This document shows, piece by piece, positions 11,366 to 23,800 of a stretch of DNA of 64,000 nt. This DNA comes from Motacilla alba alba. Lineage: Eukaryota; Chordata; Aves; Passeriformes; Motacillidae. A program made the position numbers and the translations under genes. Location: positions 7,937,850-8,001,849 of the forward strand of contig NC_052031.1 of assembly GCF_015832195.1 (NCBI RefSeq), written 5' to 3'. Position 1 is the stretch's first letter, and each line of letters starts with the position of its first letter. The notes under the pieces were generated by a model, which worked only from the letters and a program-made list of their open reading frames with translations, made no database searches and was not told the DNA's origin.

Positions 11366-12266
11366 AGGCATGTCTGTTATTTAGCATTAACCAAACAAGT
11401 AATCAAACGGAGATTTGAAACTGGATCTGAAGGATCCAGTTCATAAGGATTCATAACAGTTCCAGATCATAAGGATCTGAACTCTTTCATGGGTATTTCT
11501 CATCCTGGCATCATCAGCCATTAAGAGCATTCATACAGCCACACCCAGTCATGCAAGCACAACAGGACTCAGAAGGATCAGCTGAATATCTGGGTACAAA
11601 TCCCATGGCTCACTGTCCAGCACAGTTTCACTTCCCAGTGGTTTTATCTTCTCTTTTTCCAGGACTGGACCAGTATCCAAGAATGCATTTGTGGAAAACC
11701 TCTTGTAAAGAGAACTGAACTTGCAGACCAGTGGGTTGTCTTTACATGGTGTGAAGAATCTATGTGTGTTTCAGCAATACATTGCCTGCCACACATCAGG
11801 GATGGCTTTGGGGCAGCTGCCGTGGAATGACACAGAAAGGAAGATGTAGCTCCTGCTCTTGGAGGTAGGATTAGATAATGTACGTGCTAATCAGAAGTAT
11901 GAGTGTAGACTTAGCCAATACACTGCTGAAGTAAAATCACTCTGCCAGAGATTTTGCAGTTTTTCAGCAAGGTAGCTTGGTTAAATCAGGAAAAGCACAT
12001 AAGGATATAAGTGCAACATTAGGCAGCTAAATTCCAAATCTGCAGAATTTCTAATCTGCGCTTTATAAACAGGAAAAAAAAACCCCAAAATACATAGAGC
12101 CTACGAGATTCTGTGGATATATTGACAGTCTGGAGCAGCTAAACACCCAGTTCACAATAAATCCTGCCAGGTGTTGGGCTGGCTCTAACTGTCCTGCCCC
12201 TTACCTCATGAAAAGCCTTTCTCTAAATATAAACAATACTGGCTGCAGAGATAAACACAGGGACTG

Positions 12267-12297
12267 AAAAACAAAAACAAAAACAAAAACAAAAACA
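12267..12297 (+). repeat. (AAAAAC)5 microsatellite
   Basis: About five copies of the hexamer, ending some 20 bases before the CR1 tail that starts near 12320. Confidence 0.9.
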
Positions 12298-12319
12298 ATG
12301 CTGTTGGTGACCATGACTT

Positions 12320-12685
12320 TTTAGGGTGGAATAGAATGGAACAAAATAATTCCAACTGGAAGTGGCTTAGAACAATCATCTAGTCCAATTGCTTGATCAC
12401 TTCAGGTTTGTCCAAAAGTTAAAGCATATTTTTAAGTGCACTGTCCAAATGCTCCTTAAACACTGAAGGCAAGGTACATAAAACATCTCTCTAGGAAAGC
12501 TGTTCTGTGTCTGACCAGCCTCTCTGTAAGGAAGTGTTACCTAATGTCAAGTTTAAAACTCCCCAGACACAGCTTTGAAACATTTTCATATGTCTTATCA
12601 CTGGATACCACAAAGAAGAGATCAGCATCTCCCTCCCCTCCTCAGGAAGATTAGAGGGCAATGAGGTTGCCCCTCCATCTCCTAT
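12320..12685 (-). mobile_element. CR1 LINE 3' end, degraded, minus strand
   Basis: The left end (12326-12385) is a mutated CR1 3' terminus followed by the attccaactggaagtgg and catctagtccaatt words. Further right, 12515-12610 carries the CR1 block around ctctctgtaaggaagtgtta and cctaatgtcaa, then cttatcactggatacc. There is no surviving ORF. It is directly followed by an ERV-like repeat in the same orientation, so the two insertions abut. Confidence 0.75.
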
Positions 12686-12739
12686 TCTCTCTATCTCTAG
12701 TGATTTTAGTGCTTCAGTGCTCAGACACTTATCTAACAT

Positions 12740-13620
12740 TCACCTTGAACACCCATCTCAATTCTGTAGTGACCCTGACTGGATACCTAGTACCCACCAA
12801 AGCCACTCTGTAATTCATAACTGGACAGAGGAGAGAAAAAATGGGGGTTCATGTGTTGAGATAAGGACAGGCAGAGATCATTCACCAATTGCCATCAATG
12901 GGCAAGATAGACTTGACTTGAGATATTTATTGAAGTTATTGCCAGCCAAAATCAGAGCAAGATAATGAGAAGCAAAGCAAATCTTAAAAACGCCCTTACC
13001 ATACACCTCCCTGATTTCTGGGCTCTACCTCCTCCCTCCAGTGGCACATGGAGATGGGCAGTTAAGGCTATGGTCAGTTCATCACACATTTCTGCTGCTG
13101 CTCAAGGAGAGGAGTCCTTGCTCTGCTCCAGTGTGGGGTCCCTCCCATGGGAGACAGTTCTACATGAACTTCTCCAGTGGGAGTCCTTCCCATGGGCTAC
13201 AGTAATTCCTGAACTGTTTCAGCCTGGGCTCCTTTCCACAGGGTACAGTCCATCAGGACTATGGTCTTCACCAAAGGCTGCAGGGGAATATCAGCTCCAG
13301 TACCTGGGCCATCTCCTCCCCCTCCTTCTTCACTGACCTTGTTTTCTGCAGAGTTGTTCCTTTCACATTTTCTCAGTCCTCTCTTGTCTGGCTGCAATTA
13401 CATCTGCACAGTAAATGCTTTTTCCTTCTTAAATAAGTTATCCCAGAGGTGTTGCTGCTATCTCTGATGCTCTTGGCCTTGGCCAGCAGGTGTTCCCTCC
13501 TGTAGCCCACTGGCACTGGCTCTGTTGGACACAGGAGAAGCTTCCAGCAGCTTCTCCAGCGGCTATAGCCTCTCCTCAGCTACCCAAACCTGGCCATGCA
13601 AACTGAATACAGACACAGAC
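12740..13620 (-). mobile_element. avian ERV-like internal repeat with ~45-bp tandem units, minus strand
   Basis: I recognise this as a common avian interspersed repeat, probably the non-coding or degenerate 3' internal part of an endogenous retrovirus. The landmarks are the block at 12770-12800 (ggatacctagtacccaccaa), 12860-12930 (gagataaggacaggcagaga and the following cacc), 13010-13040 (ggctctacctcctccctcc), the tandem units at 13124-13259, and 13415-13450 (taaataagttatcccagagg). Orientation relative to the retroviral genome is inferred from memory of the family, not shown by an ORF here. The frames at 12965-13336 and 13261-13467 are by-products of this repeat. The family name is uncertain and no LTR is attached. 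Confidence 0.6.
13124..13259. repeat. three degenerate tandem units of 45-46 bp
   Basis: Units at 13124-13169, 13170-13214 and 13215-13259 each begin with a ctccag-like or ttcagc word. Each carries a centre like ccatggg or ccacagggtaca and ends in a gaac-like or ggac word. The 45-base period is a whole number of codons, consistent with an origin in a repeated protein-coding stretch. They lie inside the ERV-like repeat. Confidence 0.7.
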
Positions 13621-16600
13621 CCACATCTTTAAAAAGGTTGAGCTGACTCTAAAACCAGTCTGGATGGAAGACTGTTCTCATTCCTTTGTGTAAGCACAAT
13701 GACATCATTGGAGTGCTCATTTAAAGAGGGGTGGAAACACAAGCACAGTCTAAAGCCCGTGGGTTACAATATTTGGAGGAATGGACCTGGTGTCCATTAA
13801 ACATACCACATGGATTACAGTAAAGAAGTAAACAGTGGCTTGAGGAAGATAAAAGAATAAATGGTTTTGAAGTTTTGTTTTGTTTTTAAGGTTATTGTCA
13901 TGACTGAGGGCATTGGGAACTCTGCAGTGATTTCACTGCTTGATTTTTCCTTTTAAGGAAAGATTTTCCAGGAGGTAGAATTTAGGAACAGAATGATCTC
14001 CCCATGGGTCAACTGAGAATGAAATATCTGACAGCACAGCCACATAGCCTCCCCTAGCACATGCTGACACACTTATGGAAGTTGGCATGCCTAAAGGCTC
14101 CTTATTATTTATTCTGCCTCTCCTACAGTCCCTGAAGCACGAATACAAAACTATGAGGTCCTGCTATGCTCCAGCTCTTTTGCTCTCCCATATTACATTC
14201 CCTAGGGTAACCACAGGAGCAAAGAACAACTTTTAGAACTCATGGTAGCATAGGAATTAATTTATACACATCTTATTGTTGCTGACCATCCTTGTCCATC
14301 CCCTTTTAAGGATACTGGATTCTAGGCAACAGAATATATTTCTGTACAAAAATGCTGGAAAAGTTCATCAGATTCAATGTACTAGTTATATAGATTTTCT
14401 CTTCCTGACCTAAAAAAATAAAAATAAAATTAAAAAGTCATTATCTTTCCAGGCTGTAAAAATTTGTTATTACCTCTGTGGCAAACTTTAATATGTTTAG
14501 TAAAGGTTCCTAATAAAATATTTGCTCTAGCCATGACCTAGTTTTGGAAAAAGTGCAGTTTTAGCTGCAAAGGTGAGGTCCTGGAAGAGCACAAATATGC
14601 ATGGCAATATTTCAAACAGAGGTCAATTATTAATGAAACTTAAGGGCTTGTCTTTAGCCTACAGTTATGATAATATTGAGTATTTTTTCCATGTATAAAA
14701 TGTTCTTTAAAAGCAAGAGGATTTTAAAAGAGGGTCTTATTTGTGAAAAACCCTAATTTCTGGGTCTTGCTTTTGAAATATAATCAGCATCTTCGGTAGT
14801 TTATGTCTGTGTGTAAAGATTTACTTACACTATCACTACAGTTACTCCACAGTTTGGTGAAACATTGATTTGCTGCACGTCTATCCCAAAAGGGACGCCT
14901 TTGACTCTTCCATAGTGCAGTATCTTGTCCCACACTGAAGCTGATGGTACCAAGGAACCAGAAAAGGCTGAATGGTACCAAGGAATGGACAGTTCTACAG
15001 TTCTTTCTCAGACATGAATTCCCTGTGCCCTCAGAGTGAATTGTTGTCTCTCACCAGCCACTCACAGCTGTTGCGACTGGCACCACTGTAACTTTCATCT
15101 AAGTCAGGTATCTCTTCTTAAGCTGCTCTTCCATTTCCTCTGATGGATTTCCTGACCAAATACTCCTTACCTCTCTCCCTTTCTGTTCTCAATATCCTTA
15201 CCCTGCTCCTCTCTCTTCATGCACCCAATCTTTTCCACTCTGCTGCTGCATCTGAGCTCTTTCATGTGACCCCTTGGTACTCATTCCCGGTTTCTTGTCT
15301 GTCCTCCAAGGTTCCACATTCCAGCTCTTTAGACTTATTTTTGACAGGAAGGCCCCAGTCAATCAGAATAATTTCTCATTGTGCACCTGCTCCTGTTTCC
15401 ATGCTTACTGACATTGTCCTGATCATTTCCACCTCCACAGCTCGTCCCTGTTATACCCCAGCACTCCTTCTCAGTCAGCTCTAGGCTATAATTCCACCAT
15501 TTTTTTTGACAGCAGTTTTTTCTCATACAGACCCTGGAACTGCTCTTCTCTGTTCAGTTTCCTGCCTTATATTATCATACTCCAACTCTCCTCCCTCTTT
15601 GCATTCACATCACTGATCCTGATATGTGTGGGGAATCATATTAGTGGGTGTAGAGAGACAGAATTCATGCTCTCCAAAATTGCATAGAAACAACCTCTTC
15701 TTCCTTCTAGCCCTTCCTCTGAATAGACAGAATAGAGAGGAGCTGGATGTGAACCGTCATCAAGGATTTGCTGACTAATATTATTCCTTAGCAAGGTGAA
15801 CATGAGGACAGTAAAAAGGCTGACATAACAGTGTCCTTCCTTGCCAAGTCTCTAATTCCTGTTCTACAGTGTAAGGACACTGGATCTTCTCAAAGGTTAG
15901 CAGAACTTTATTATGGATAAAACCAACTTCCCCCCCCACCCAGTTACATGCTTGGAAACAGCTGAATAAACTTGGTTATAATTACAAAAAGCAGCCAGAA
16001 GCAGATACTAGCATAGAAAATGTCACCTTGAACAGTCAAATTTAAAAGCATTTAAATTAGTAAGTGAAAACATGGGAAATATTCTTATAAGAGGAGGTGC
16101 CATCCAAACCTAATTATAGATTATGTTTTCGATCTTGATGTAATACGATTTAAATTCATTATCCATCTGTAGTGAGAGAAAAGATGCATTTTAATTCACA
16201 TGCCTCATCTAGTATTTCTGGGTTCAAAAACTGTGATAGCAATGGATTAGAGGTCAGTCTTACCAGGAGGAGGAGTTACTGGTTATCAGTTTAGTGAAAA
16301 AAAACCCATAAAACCCTTCCAAACCTTCTGAGAACTCTCTTTTGCAGGGAAGTCTTCAAACAATGTAATTAATTCTCAATAAAGACCCTAATTTAATAAA
16401 TACTTTTTTACTTCCTGAATTTTTTGCATATGGCTAGAGTTGTGTGTGATTACAGTATGACTATCTAAAGAAATTACATAAACAGGTCCTTAAATTCCTC
16501 CAGAGTGATGGTCAGCTATATCTGTTAAATATAAGAATGGTGTTTGCCAGCCCATGTGGTTTTCTAAATACTTGCTCAGTGCAAGTATGAAGCCTTTGCT

Positions 16601-17138
16601 GAGCTATATAACTAGTGTAACATTATTTCTCTGCCTCACAGGTACATTCTTTTGAACTGAAAAATTTAGTCCAGCCGTTGAAGACTGTTACATTTTCCAT
16701 TACAAATTACTTTAGAGACCATAACATTTAGGTACTTTTAAAACTGGATGAATGCACTAAAAGCGACACTGCATTAGCATAAGCTCAAACCATTGTTTGG
16801 AGGTTTTTTTAGCTATTTCAGCTAAGAAGCCTTTGTTCTTTTCTTTTCTTGTCTGCTTAGCCCTTCCCTTAGCTATCCCCCAGTATCAGTTTCTTGAGCT
16901 GATTCAAGGCATTAACATGAAAACCGGACTGGACTAAAGAAGTGCACAAACACCCCTTGGAGCTTTTTAAACTTTTGTAATGAATTTGAGTTTCAGAATG
17001 TGCTACATATAGTCCTGTACCAAAAATGTCACTTTTATGTCTTTAAGAAAATATTTTTTATACAGGTGCAAAATATTATGCAGTGAAAACACACGTGAGC
17101 ACAGACACAAACGTGAGGAGTTTAATTGCTTTCTTATG
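13621..17138. other. unannotated non-coding DNA, about 3.5 kb
   Basis: No gene or repeat recognised. A 13-base word, tggtaccaaggaa, occurs twice at about 14944 and 14972. The pyrimidine-rich ORF at 15143-15484 (113 codons) has no domain I know. A C-rich run lies at 15931-15940. Confidence 0.5.
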
Positions 17139-17478
17139 GCCATTCAGTACTTAAAGAAAGCTTATTCGAAAGCTGGAGAGGAACCTTTCACATGGTCAGA
17201 TAGTGACAGCTCAAGGGAAAATGTTTTTAAACTAAAAGAAGGAAGTTTAAGATTAGAAATTAGGAAGAAATTATTTAGTATGAGGGTGGTGAGGCCCTGG
17301 CACAAGTCGCCCATAGAAGCGGTGGATGCCCCATCCCTGGAATTATTCAAGGCCAGGTTGGATGGGGCTTGGAGCAATCTGGTCTAGTGGAAGGTGTCCC
17401 TGTCCATGGCAAGAGGGGGTTGAACGAGATGATCTTTAGGATCCCTTCCAGCCCAAGTTATTCTGTGACTCTGTGATT
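17139..17478 (+). mobile_element. CR1 LINE 3' end with the C-terminal part of ORF2
   Basis: The frame from 17139 to the TAG at 17385-17387 encodes the last ~83 residues of the CR1 ORF2 (endonuclease/reverse transcriptase) protein. Recognisable pieces are AIQYLKKAY, then ENVFKLKEGSLRLEIRKK, then VDAPSLELFKARLDGAWSNL just before the stop. After the stop, the short 3' UTR runs through tggaaggtgtccctgtccat and gatgatctttagg to the terminal ATTCTGTG/ACTCTGTG repeats (about 17460-17475). The copy is truncated at its 5' end near 17139; upstream codons (17037-17138) are not CR1. ORF2 mediates target-primed reverse transcription in intact elements, but this stub lacks both catalytic domains and is dead. 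The tail without disabling stops suggests a fairly young insertion. Confidence 0.9.
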
Positions 17479-20400
17479 TTACAGAACATTCTACTAGAGT
17501 TTATCATGAAAATCTCTAGAATAGACAAGATAGAGGAATTTACATAAACTCTGTTGTAGATATACTTACATCAGCAATTCAGTGATGATTAGCCCTAATT
17601 AGACATCTGACTCAGTGCTCCACAGAAAATGGGAATTCCCATCTGGAGAAACAATACAATGCACATCTTTTTTTCCCCCAAAAAAGACCCAGAAACCACA
17701 ACATCCAAAGCAAAACAAAACAGCAAATCTCCCCCACCTAAAAAAAAAACCAACAATCCAATACCCAAAAATTAACTACAAAAAGCTCTAAAAACCAATT
17801 AACCAACCACCCAGTGGCTGGGAGTAAATATCAAGACAGCATCTTGAAACAGGAATTTATCTATTTTTGCAATATAATGTCTTTGGACCTGAGCCTTCAT
17901 AGCCCAGTGCAAATAAAAATTCAGAACTAGTACCTGTCCAATAATGATCTAGACAAAGCTATACAATTAGTCCAACACAGGTTTCCATCAGAAACAATTG
18001 TCAGGCCTCAAATGATACTGGGCAAGTCAGGACTTGAGAAAATAAGGGGGAATGCAGCCAAGCCCTTGTCTGTTTAATCGAGCACAAGATGAAGTGAAAG
18101 ACGCAATATCAATATGAGCCAGTTGCTGCTCAATTACTGTTGAAATTTTGTTAAATGAGTTGACTGCTATCTTATTTACATAAGAAAATCTCCACTCATG
18201 CTTCACTGAGCCTCAGCCAGACCTTAATTGAGAATTTATGGTTGAGTTCTCAGTGGAGGTGAAGAACTGGAACGTTAATTCCAGGTGCATTGATTGGCCT
18301 GAATTCAGTCACATTCACGACCCTGATGAGCAGTGTCCATTCATGCAAAATTCCTGTAACAAGCCAAGACTTGAGCTGAAATTAGACAAGCAGTTGCCTA
18401 TAGTTTGAAGCCAAGCTTGAATGCACTTGGATTTCCTTGTATTTATATATACAGCAAAATTACATTTTCCCTGGCTTTTCTCTGGCTCACGTGTGGATAC
18501 TTGTACTGAAAATTTTTTCAAATTAAGTCAATATATTTTTTGGAAAATTGTCAAGTTTGCCACACTTAACAAAGAGAGAGGAGGTGGTTTGCTGCTGTCC
18601 AAAGTTGCCCTTATCTTGTTTCATATATAAGGAGAATTTTTTTCAAGGAGTGGAAGAAGGACTATCTCACAGTGAATTTTGATATGCTCAGGAAGTTCTG
18701 TAACCCCCTTGATAGCTGAAGCATGGTTTGTTTGGGTTCAGTTCTCTGCTGTTACAGTCTTTCCTGAGTGATCTTTGGTAAACTATTCAAGACCAGCACC
18801 CTACTTCCCTCCCCAAAGCCAGTAGCTTTGAGGACATGCATCAAAATGGAAGCAAGTTTTTAGGTTTAAAATATATGTAAAGAGTTTTTCCCTAAACAAC
18901 TCAATGGAGTAATTAAATCTAAATTTAATCTTCAGCATGCAACCGTTTACCAGAGAGCCAAGTTTTTATGGGCCCTGCAATTGTTATGTTTTGGCCTGAT
19001 TTTTGGCTCAGTTTCTAGAAGATGAGTTGAGCTTTCTGGGCTCCACTGGCAGGGGCTGATTTCAGTTGCCTGAACACAGGCTGAAAGTTTGATGCCTTTT
19101 CTGCTGTATGACTTTTTCCATCACAAGTTTTCAGTGGTTAAGGCTTGCAAAACAGCAGACACATACATGATACCTGATCCCAAGCAAAGCTCAAAACAGG
19201 GACATAATATAGAAGAAACCCTTGGAAACCCTTGGACACTCATAGTCTCTGACAGGGTATACCCAAAACTCATAGAAAGTTAAGATGAAAAACACAGCTA
19301 CAAATATGACACAGAAGCCCACTTGGGAGATCACTGAGTTAATGAGACCAAACAGCAGCACAGTGAATATAACAGAGAGAAACACAGATTCTTTCCAGTT
19401 ATGGTAAAATTATTGAATTTTCTAAATATTTCACTTTTTTTCCCTCAGAGATACCATTTTCTTAGCAAACCTACCGTACATAATTATAGATCTTAGTGTT
19501 CCTTACCAGCTGAGATTAATACTGCATCTACAAACTTTTCCTAGTAAGCCTGGTGTGTAGTTCACTAGAATTTTATTCTTAGATCAGCAGCTTGTTATGG
19601 CCCTAAGACAAGCACATCTTCCTCCATCTACCCCCCATATCACCTCACCCCACGCAGCAGTCTGTGCTCCTGTGTTCATCTCTGGGGCAATCTGTTCAGA
19701 GCATGCTGGCAGGCATGTTACAGCCCTCAAGTACCTCAAGTACCACAGGGAAGCTCCAGGCACCTGCAGAGCACAGGTGTTCTCTAAGATGGCTATTTGC
19801 TTATAATAATTGAAGGAAGCAGAGGGAATAAAAACCAGTGGAAGAAAGCTGCCTTTTGTGATTTCAGAAGGTTGGGATTGCCTTCCGCCGTCAGTGACTG
19901 GAATAATGTCACATGTAGAGAGACAATTGAGTATTGGCTTTTTAGAACAATTTAATTAGGATTTTTTATTTGCATGGGGTTATTATATGATGGGCAGGGA
20001 ATAAGTACAGAAACAAACAAATAAATGCTTTCCACCCTCCAGCAAGTTTCTATGGATGTACATATGTTGGACCTTGATGATTTATCTATCCTTGGGGGTA
20101 CCTCAGTCCTGGGATACTTTGCTTGGATATCCACAGTACTCACTGGAGCAGTTCTCTTGAGTGAGGAATCTGCTGTCCCCAAAAGGCTGTACTCCACCTT
20201 GGCTCTGCAAGTTCCAGGTCAGAAAGCCTTCCATATTAATTGAAAAAACCTCAGGTAGTGGGAAGTGCCTGGGGTTCTGCCTTAATTTTTTGCTCACATA
20301 TCCATTTTGAGCCTTCCATGCCTGGCTATCAGTTATATCCAGAGATTAATTACTGCTGGAAGAATCCCTACACAGCATCCCACCTGTCACAGCTCATGTC

Positions 20401-22839
20401 ACCCACGTTGGCACTGCTGTGAATCTCACAGCAGCCATGCATTAAGAATAGGGAGCAAAAATCCAGGACTATCACAGCCTCTATATTGAACTCCACTGAA
20501 TTCACTGACACCTCGGGTTGCATCCAGAAACAGTACTTCTGCATTTGTGGAGCACTGCATTCACAAAATAATTAAAATTATTTGCTCAGGTTTTGTAATC
20601 AGTTCAGACATCTGCACCCATTGCATAGAATTTCCTTCCAGCAGCTGAATCTTATGCACAGTTTTCAGACCCAGTTGCTCGAGGTCTAAATGCAGCTGGT
20701 CCATTCACCAGCCCAAGGAATTATGCCTAAACATTGAGGGCATAGCCAAATGAAACCTCTTGGACCACTGCTGCGTACCAGGGCACAAGGATCTCCTCCA
20801 GACCTTCAACATCTATGGATAGAAGCACAAATTTCACATTTCAGTTACAAGATTAAAAAAGGCAAGCTGCCCCTGGGAATTGTTTTGCAGAATGTAGTAT
20901 GAGAGAGAAGAACAAACACCGAAAATTCCCTGCCAGGTGCCTTTCTTTTAATTGTAAGATTTATACTCCAGTAAGATAGTCCTGCAATATCATCTTGGCA
21001 TTCACACAGATATAACCTATGAATCTTACATCATACAACTAATACCCTCAGCTTTGATCTTCAAGGGGTGAAAAATGCTAATACTTTATACTACATTATT
21101 TAGGAGCTTCCTAGAGTTCAATATATTAACACAGTCCTGTTATTCAGCAGTGAATAGATTTCCTCTTCAGGAAGGTTATATTCATCTGTGAGGGAGAGAA
21201 TGCAAGAAATAATCCCCATCCTGTCAGGCAATTAAAGCAATATAATTCCTTGCAATTTTAGGTTTTAATTTGCTGTATGAATACCTACACTATTAAGGCA
21301 AATATTTTTATGGAAAAAATCAGTGAAGTTCCACGCAATGATGTTAAAGCCTAACACCTCCTACATATTCTTCATTATGAGCATATTATGGTCTGGCACA
21401 AAACCAATGTACTTCAATATTTAAACAGAAATTTAGGAAATGAGCTGTGTTGTTCTTATATTTATAGACAAATTAATTACTTAAAGAGGGTTATTTTATT
21501 GACAAAATTTACAAAAGGTACAGTTAAGGTTAAAATGTGATTTTTGTTCTCAGTTTCCCTGCTTTTTCTGTTTTTATTTCCAGTCAGTCATTTATAATGT
21601 TTTGGAAATTAAATTGTGAACTGAAATTTTCCAGTCCTATTGACAGGTCAGCAGCAATTCTTAGGAGGTGTGATGATATGAGTAAAATTGCTTTAGATGC
21701 TTATGACTTCAGACCAAAAACCAAACTGCATTCTTCAGCAGATTAAAGAATCAGCAGATTGATGTACCACAATCTTGAATAGATTCCTTTAATGAATTCA
21801 TGGGTTTATGGTTATAAGCATAAAAAACCATTGTTTCACATATGCACAGTATAATTTTCTGTATGGATTAGTTTTTAAAAATTGATTTTAAGCTACGTAT
21901 CAACAATATGCAGAAGTAAATTCAACTGGTATTTTCTCATTTTATGGTCATAAATCAAAAATACATGTTTCAGGGAGAACATACCAGTTATGAAAATTTT
22001 ACTCTCTCAGAGAAGCTGGTAAGAGTTTCCAGTTTAGAGAAAAGGCTATAATTAGCCTCATTAAGTAAAATTTTTGCTCAGTGTCTATATCTGAATGTGC
22101 AACCCTCATCCTTCTCATTTCTTCTCTAGCCAGTAAGAGAAATACTGTTCTTGAGGCATGAGTCAGATAAACAAAAAGAAGATGATTAAAACTACCAATT
22201 TCCCATCATCAGTTAAAAAAATGAGGGTCAAATTACAATGCAGGTGTTTAAATAGTAAGTGTGTGTTGGGTCAAATATGCATTCCAAAGATATTTTCATT
22301 GTCTGAAAATTTATATGAAAAACAGGGCAGCAAGTGTTCAAGTCCCTGTTTCAATAAACATTTTATGTGCAAAGAGGATCAGACTGACAAACCCCAAAGC
22401 AGCTGGATATGAATAATGCTTATGTGGGCTAGGGAAGGATCAGGTTCAAAGAGAACACGCAAGTGGAACAGTCTTCAGTGCTCCTCTGCTTCCCTTGGCC
22501 ACAAAACACTTTGGGTTTGCCTGAGAAGTGGTGGAAATCCTCCCTGATCTTTGAAAAAGGGAAGAGGGAGGAACAGGATTAATACAATATAAATAAACTC
22601 TGGTGAGGTGATATGAACAAGAGTTCTCCTAGTGATGTATTAGTGATATAATGACGCTGTAATATGGTGCAGAGATGTTTTTTATTTTCAAATGCTGGCT
22701 TCTCTTTGTGGTATTTATGATGAAATTCTGCATTACAGTATAGTTTCCTGCTGTGTTTACCTATTTTGAAAATGTTGCTACATCTCTATTAGGGTAAATA
22801 AAGTGAATTTACTGTAAATGGTGCACCTACTTTGACACA
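17479..22839. other. unannotated non-coding DNA, about 5.4 kb
   Basis: No gene or mobile element recognised. An A/C-rich low-complexity stretch lies at 17690-17812. ORFs on both strands between 18315 and 20489 are short, overlap each other and do not match any family I know. The part at 20880-22440 is strongly AT-rich. Confidence 0.5.
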
Positions 22840-23800
22840 CAAGGAAGGAAGACCTACAAAATCAATATACCTGTCATTTTAACTTTGAGAACATGGTAGA
22901 TGCTGGAACAGACTGTTAAACCATCAGCACGCAAGAACCAAGAACAACATGCAGTACTTGAAAATGTCCAGTGTGGATGTATCAAATAAAAATTATGCCA
23001 AACTTATCTAAGCTCCTTCTCTGATGAATGATCTTGCTTATCATACGGGAGAGAAGCTGAAAATGTAAAGTGTTCTGACTGTATTAAACTTTTAAACATT
23101 CTATATCAGCAAAGTTGGAAATTATAGCCACTGTGTGTCAATATTCAACTGACTTAAAAATGGCAGTTAGGGAGTGATTTTCATTCCTTTCTTTATCAAA
23201 AAAAGAAGACAGATTTTGCAGGGCACCCCCAAGAACTGCCTTGGTCCTAGTCCTGGTTAATTATGTTTGTGGCATGGATGAAGGAGCAGAGCACACGTAC
23301 AGAAGTTCTTGGGTGAGGAGGGTTGTGTGTTCTTTGGAGGAACGGATCAGAATTCATAACCATGCTGTTAACTGCAGCCAGCGTTTGAACCATGAGGATG
23401 AAATTCAATAACGACAAGTGCCATGAATAGTAATGCCTTTGGAGGAAACCTGAAGTGCACAAATACAAATGGGAGAATAACTGGAGGAGCAGCAGGATGG
23501 GAGAGGTCCAAGGTCATCATGGCTCACAAACTGCATCTGAGTCGACAAGATAATGTGGTTGCACAAAAGGCAAATCTCATGCTGGGCTGTATTAACAGCA
23601 TGACAACGGAAGTAATTATTTTGCTGTACTAAGCAGTGATGAGACCTCAGCTGGTGCACCATTTCCCAGTCTGAAAACAAGACAGGTGTAAATAAACTAG
23701 ACAATCTCTAAAGGAGAGAAAAAAGACAAAAAAGAAAGAACAGTTTATGTCAAAAGGCTGGAAAAAGTCTACTTATTTAGTAAAAACATATCAGGTGGAA
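22840..23800 (+). mobile_element. ancient CR1-type LINE, reverse transcriptase region (fossil)
   Basis: Colinear remains of a CR1-family RT region can be followed through heavy decay. (1) 22844-22990 keeps the block before the RT core, including a ggaacagactgttaaaccat word. (2) 22995-23030 (aattatgccaaacttatcta) matches the conserved Asn-Leu-Ile stretch. (3) 23235-23285 keeps the proline-glutamine-glycine to asp-glu-gly segment, ending tggcatggatgaagg. (4) 23390-23422 carries atgaaattcaataacgac-like coding for the Met-Lys-Phe-Asn motif. (5) 23515-23595 has the cacaaactgcatctgagtcg and gcacaaaaggcaaatctcat words, then 23628-23655 has gatgagacctcagctgg. Spacing between landmarks is close to that of intact CR1 ORF2. 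Many stops and indels break the frame. It is much more diverged than the other CR1 copies here, so it is likely an old lineage (CR1/L3-like). The right end is uncertain. Confidence 0.7.

Larger units (their letters stand above)
6922..12266. other. unannotated non-coding DNA, about 5.3 kb
   Basis: No gene, exon or repeat recognised. It contains a 25-bp interrupted palindrome (8644-8668), a (GTTT)6 run (11342-11365) and a small internal duplication near 11440-11490, where TCATAAGGAT occurs twice. The overlapping ORFs at 9206-9495, 9974-10288, 10225-10703 and 10763-10994 lie on opposite strands and resemble nothing known. Confidence 0.5.
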
